Source of the DNA: Trissonchulus latispiculum
Lineage: Eukaryota > Nematoda > Enoplea > Enoplida > Ironidae
Direction: 5' to 3'
Length of the DNA: 64,000 nucleotides
Assembly: GCA_030248195.1 (NCBI GenBank)
Contig: JASAND010021206.1
Coordinates: 1 to 64,000 of the forward strand
The position numbers and the translations under genes are program-made. The notes under the pieces are model-generated. The model searched no databases. It had not been told where the DNA came from and was given only the letters and a program-made list of their open reading frames with translations. This document shows, in pieces, positions 63,156-64,000 of the stretch (positions are counted from its first letter, which is position 1; each line of letters opens with the position of its first letter).

Positions 63156-64000
63156 TTACAAAATGGGAACATTGAGTTTGTCAACAATAATTGTCACATT
63201 TGCGATTCTTTCTACTGAATATCTTGATCCAGGTCGTTGCAGACGAGCCCATTCTAGTACATCCACCACATCCAGTTGATTCATAACCTTGTCAAAGTCT
63301 GCTCGGTTTCCAACTGTCATCGGGTATTTCAGCACATTTGTATTTCCGCTGGCGTAGAAATACGTCAATTCATCAGTAACAACGTTCCGCAAAACATAGC
63401 CAAAGCAGATACTCCACTTGCCAGTGGCCCTCTGTCTGCTAAAAGTTTCTTCACAATAGCTCTTAATCTCATCCATATCCATGTGATTGAGCTGGTAGTT
63501 GTATCGGCATTGTAATTTTGTCTCTCGGTGTTGAGTTTTGATGAAATGCCAGTTTGTTTGATAAATCATATTCATTGCGGCATCTCCAAACACTGTCGGC
63601 GAATCATTCTCCTCGGTGGTCTTCAGTGTTTTTATTGCTGGTGGTGTTTGTTCCGTTGTTGGTTCAGGTCCCCGCTTCTTTGTTCCCTGTGAATGAATTC
63701 GTTTGCAATGTGCCATTAGGAGATCCTGCCTGGCAAACACGCGACCACATTTTATACAGGCAACCGGCAATGATTGCCCATGCTGCTCTCTGATATGGCG
63801 TTGATACGTATCTGACCGGGAGAATGTCCGGGAGCAGTCGAAGCAATGCTCAGGTTCTCCCTCACTAGCCTTGCCACCATCGATATGAATCCGTTTATGA
63901 TGTGCGGCTAGCTCTTCCTTTCTTGTAAAGGCACGATTACATTCTTCACAGATGAACTTCCTCAATTGTTCATGCTGTTCTCGAATGTGGCTCTGGTAGG
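63156..64000 (-). CDS. C2H2 zinc-finger protein with Polinton-type N-domain (5' end outside window)
   Basis: Reading leftward from the window edge come a partial finger (HIREQH), then CEECNRAFTRKEELAAHHKRIH, CFDCSRTF...HIREQH and CIKCGRVF...HCKRIH, a basic linker (GTKKRGPEP), and a domain with FGDAAMNM, WSICFGYVLRN, YFYASGNTN, VLEWARLQRPGSRY and VERIANVTIIVDKL. That second domain is common in animal Polinton-like elements, often ahead of DNA polymerase B. Here a TAA follows at 63156-63158 and no polymerase is seen. The first fingers lie inside the inverted repeat shared with 55633-55975. Confidence 0.8.
   Translation of the reverse strand, partial: YQSHIREQHEQLRKFICEECNRAFTRKEELAAHHKRIHIDGGKASEGEPEHCFDCSRTFSRSDTYQRHIREQHGQSLPVACIKCGRVFARQDLLMAHCKRIHSQGTKKRGPEPTTEQTPPAIKTLKTTEENDSPTVFGDAAMNMIYQTNWHFIKTQHRETKLQCRYNYQLNHMDMDEIKSYCEETFSRQRATGKWSICFGYVLRNVVTDELTYFYASGNTNVLKYPMTVGNRADFDKVMNQLDVVDVLEWARLQRPGSRYSVERIANVTIIVDKLNVPIL
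63892..64000 (-). repeat. Inner part of right terminal inverted repeat
   Basis: Reverse complement of 55865-55973 with three mismatches. It continues past the window edge. The gene reading inward crosses this border intact on this side. Confidence 0.85.

Larger units (their letters stand above)
55633..64000. mobile_element. Polinton/Maverick-like (adintovirus-like) element, right end outside window
   Basis: The gene set is diagnostic: FtsK/HerA-type packaging ATPase, retroviral-type integrase with chromodomain, adenain-type cysteine protease, major- and minor-capsid-like proteins, and a minus-strand zinc-finger gene. Genes overlap by a few bases, as in viruses. Inverted zinc-finger segments (55865-55973 and 63892-64000) look like the inner parts of terminal inverted repeats. 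No protein-primed DNA polymerase B is visible between them. Breaks in at least four genes indicate a fixed, decaying copy. The outer ends and target duplication are not in view or not recognised. Confidence 0.88.

Overview
The window looks like repeat-rich genomic DNA from an invertebrate animal. Three things support this: one spliced animal gene (an AKAP10/D-AKAP2 homologue on the minus strand with 13 recognisable GT-AG exons), several families of eukaryotic transposons, and nuclear-type tRNA genes. A 14-unit TTAGGC array at 41.2 kb matches the telomere motif best known from nematodes. That is only a weak hint of the phylum, and no species can be named.

Layout. 1-13.2 kb is one giant imperfect palindrome. 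Each arm carries the 3' part of an L1/Tx1-like LINE, a tRNA-like gene and tandem repeats with TGACC...GGTCA palindromes. The right copy of the LINE continues to its 5' end at about 16 kb, and its ORF1 carries a NADAR domain (YbiA-like ADP-ribose hydrolase fold). 17.2-26.4 kb is the AKAP10-like gene, with repeats in its introns. 26.4-39.6 kb is gene-poor. It holds a 186-bp-TIR element, a satellite with a 147-bp period and a second one of about 163 bp, hairpin-bearing repeats in inverted copies, four tandem tRNA units (three complete), a hAT-like element with an 8-bp target duplication, and low-complexity DNA. 39.6-41.3 kb holds a Merlin (IS1016-like) transposase cut at its C-terminus by a hAT-type MITE, next to the TTAGGC array. 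42.3-46.9 kb holds a decayed Ty1/copia element beside an RNase-H-bearing LINE fragment. 47-53 kb holds direct repeats, a 1.7-kb fold-back element, and a LINE reverse transcriptase split by a TTAA-flanked (piggyBac-type) element.

54.3-64 kb holds a Polinton/Maverick-like (adintovirus-like) integrated viral element. Its plus-strand genes are packed tightly: packaging ATPase, a small basic protein, an unknown protein, integrase with chromodomain, a minor-capsid-like protein, a glycine-rich/basic virion-like protein, the major capsid-like protein, an adenain-type cysteine protease, a TATA-binding-protein-like protein, and a small unknown. A zinc-finger gene lies on the minus strand at the right edge. 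Nearly identical inverted copies of the zinc-finger segment bound this core, so they are read as the inner parts of the terminal inverted repeats. Integrase, ATPase, capsid and protease genes all carry frame breaks, and no DNA polymerase B is visible, so this copy is probably dead. A CARD-like reading frame lies just outside the left end.

The most unusual points are two independent NADAR domains in unrelated mobile elements (LINE ORF1 and Polinton cargo), a two-repeat TBP-like protein in the Polinton-like element, a possible CARD protein beside it, a type-I tRNA with an AGA anticodon in a tandem array, and the 13-kb LINE-bearing palindrome.
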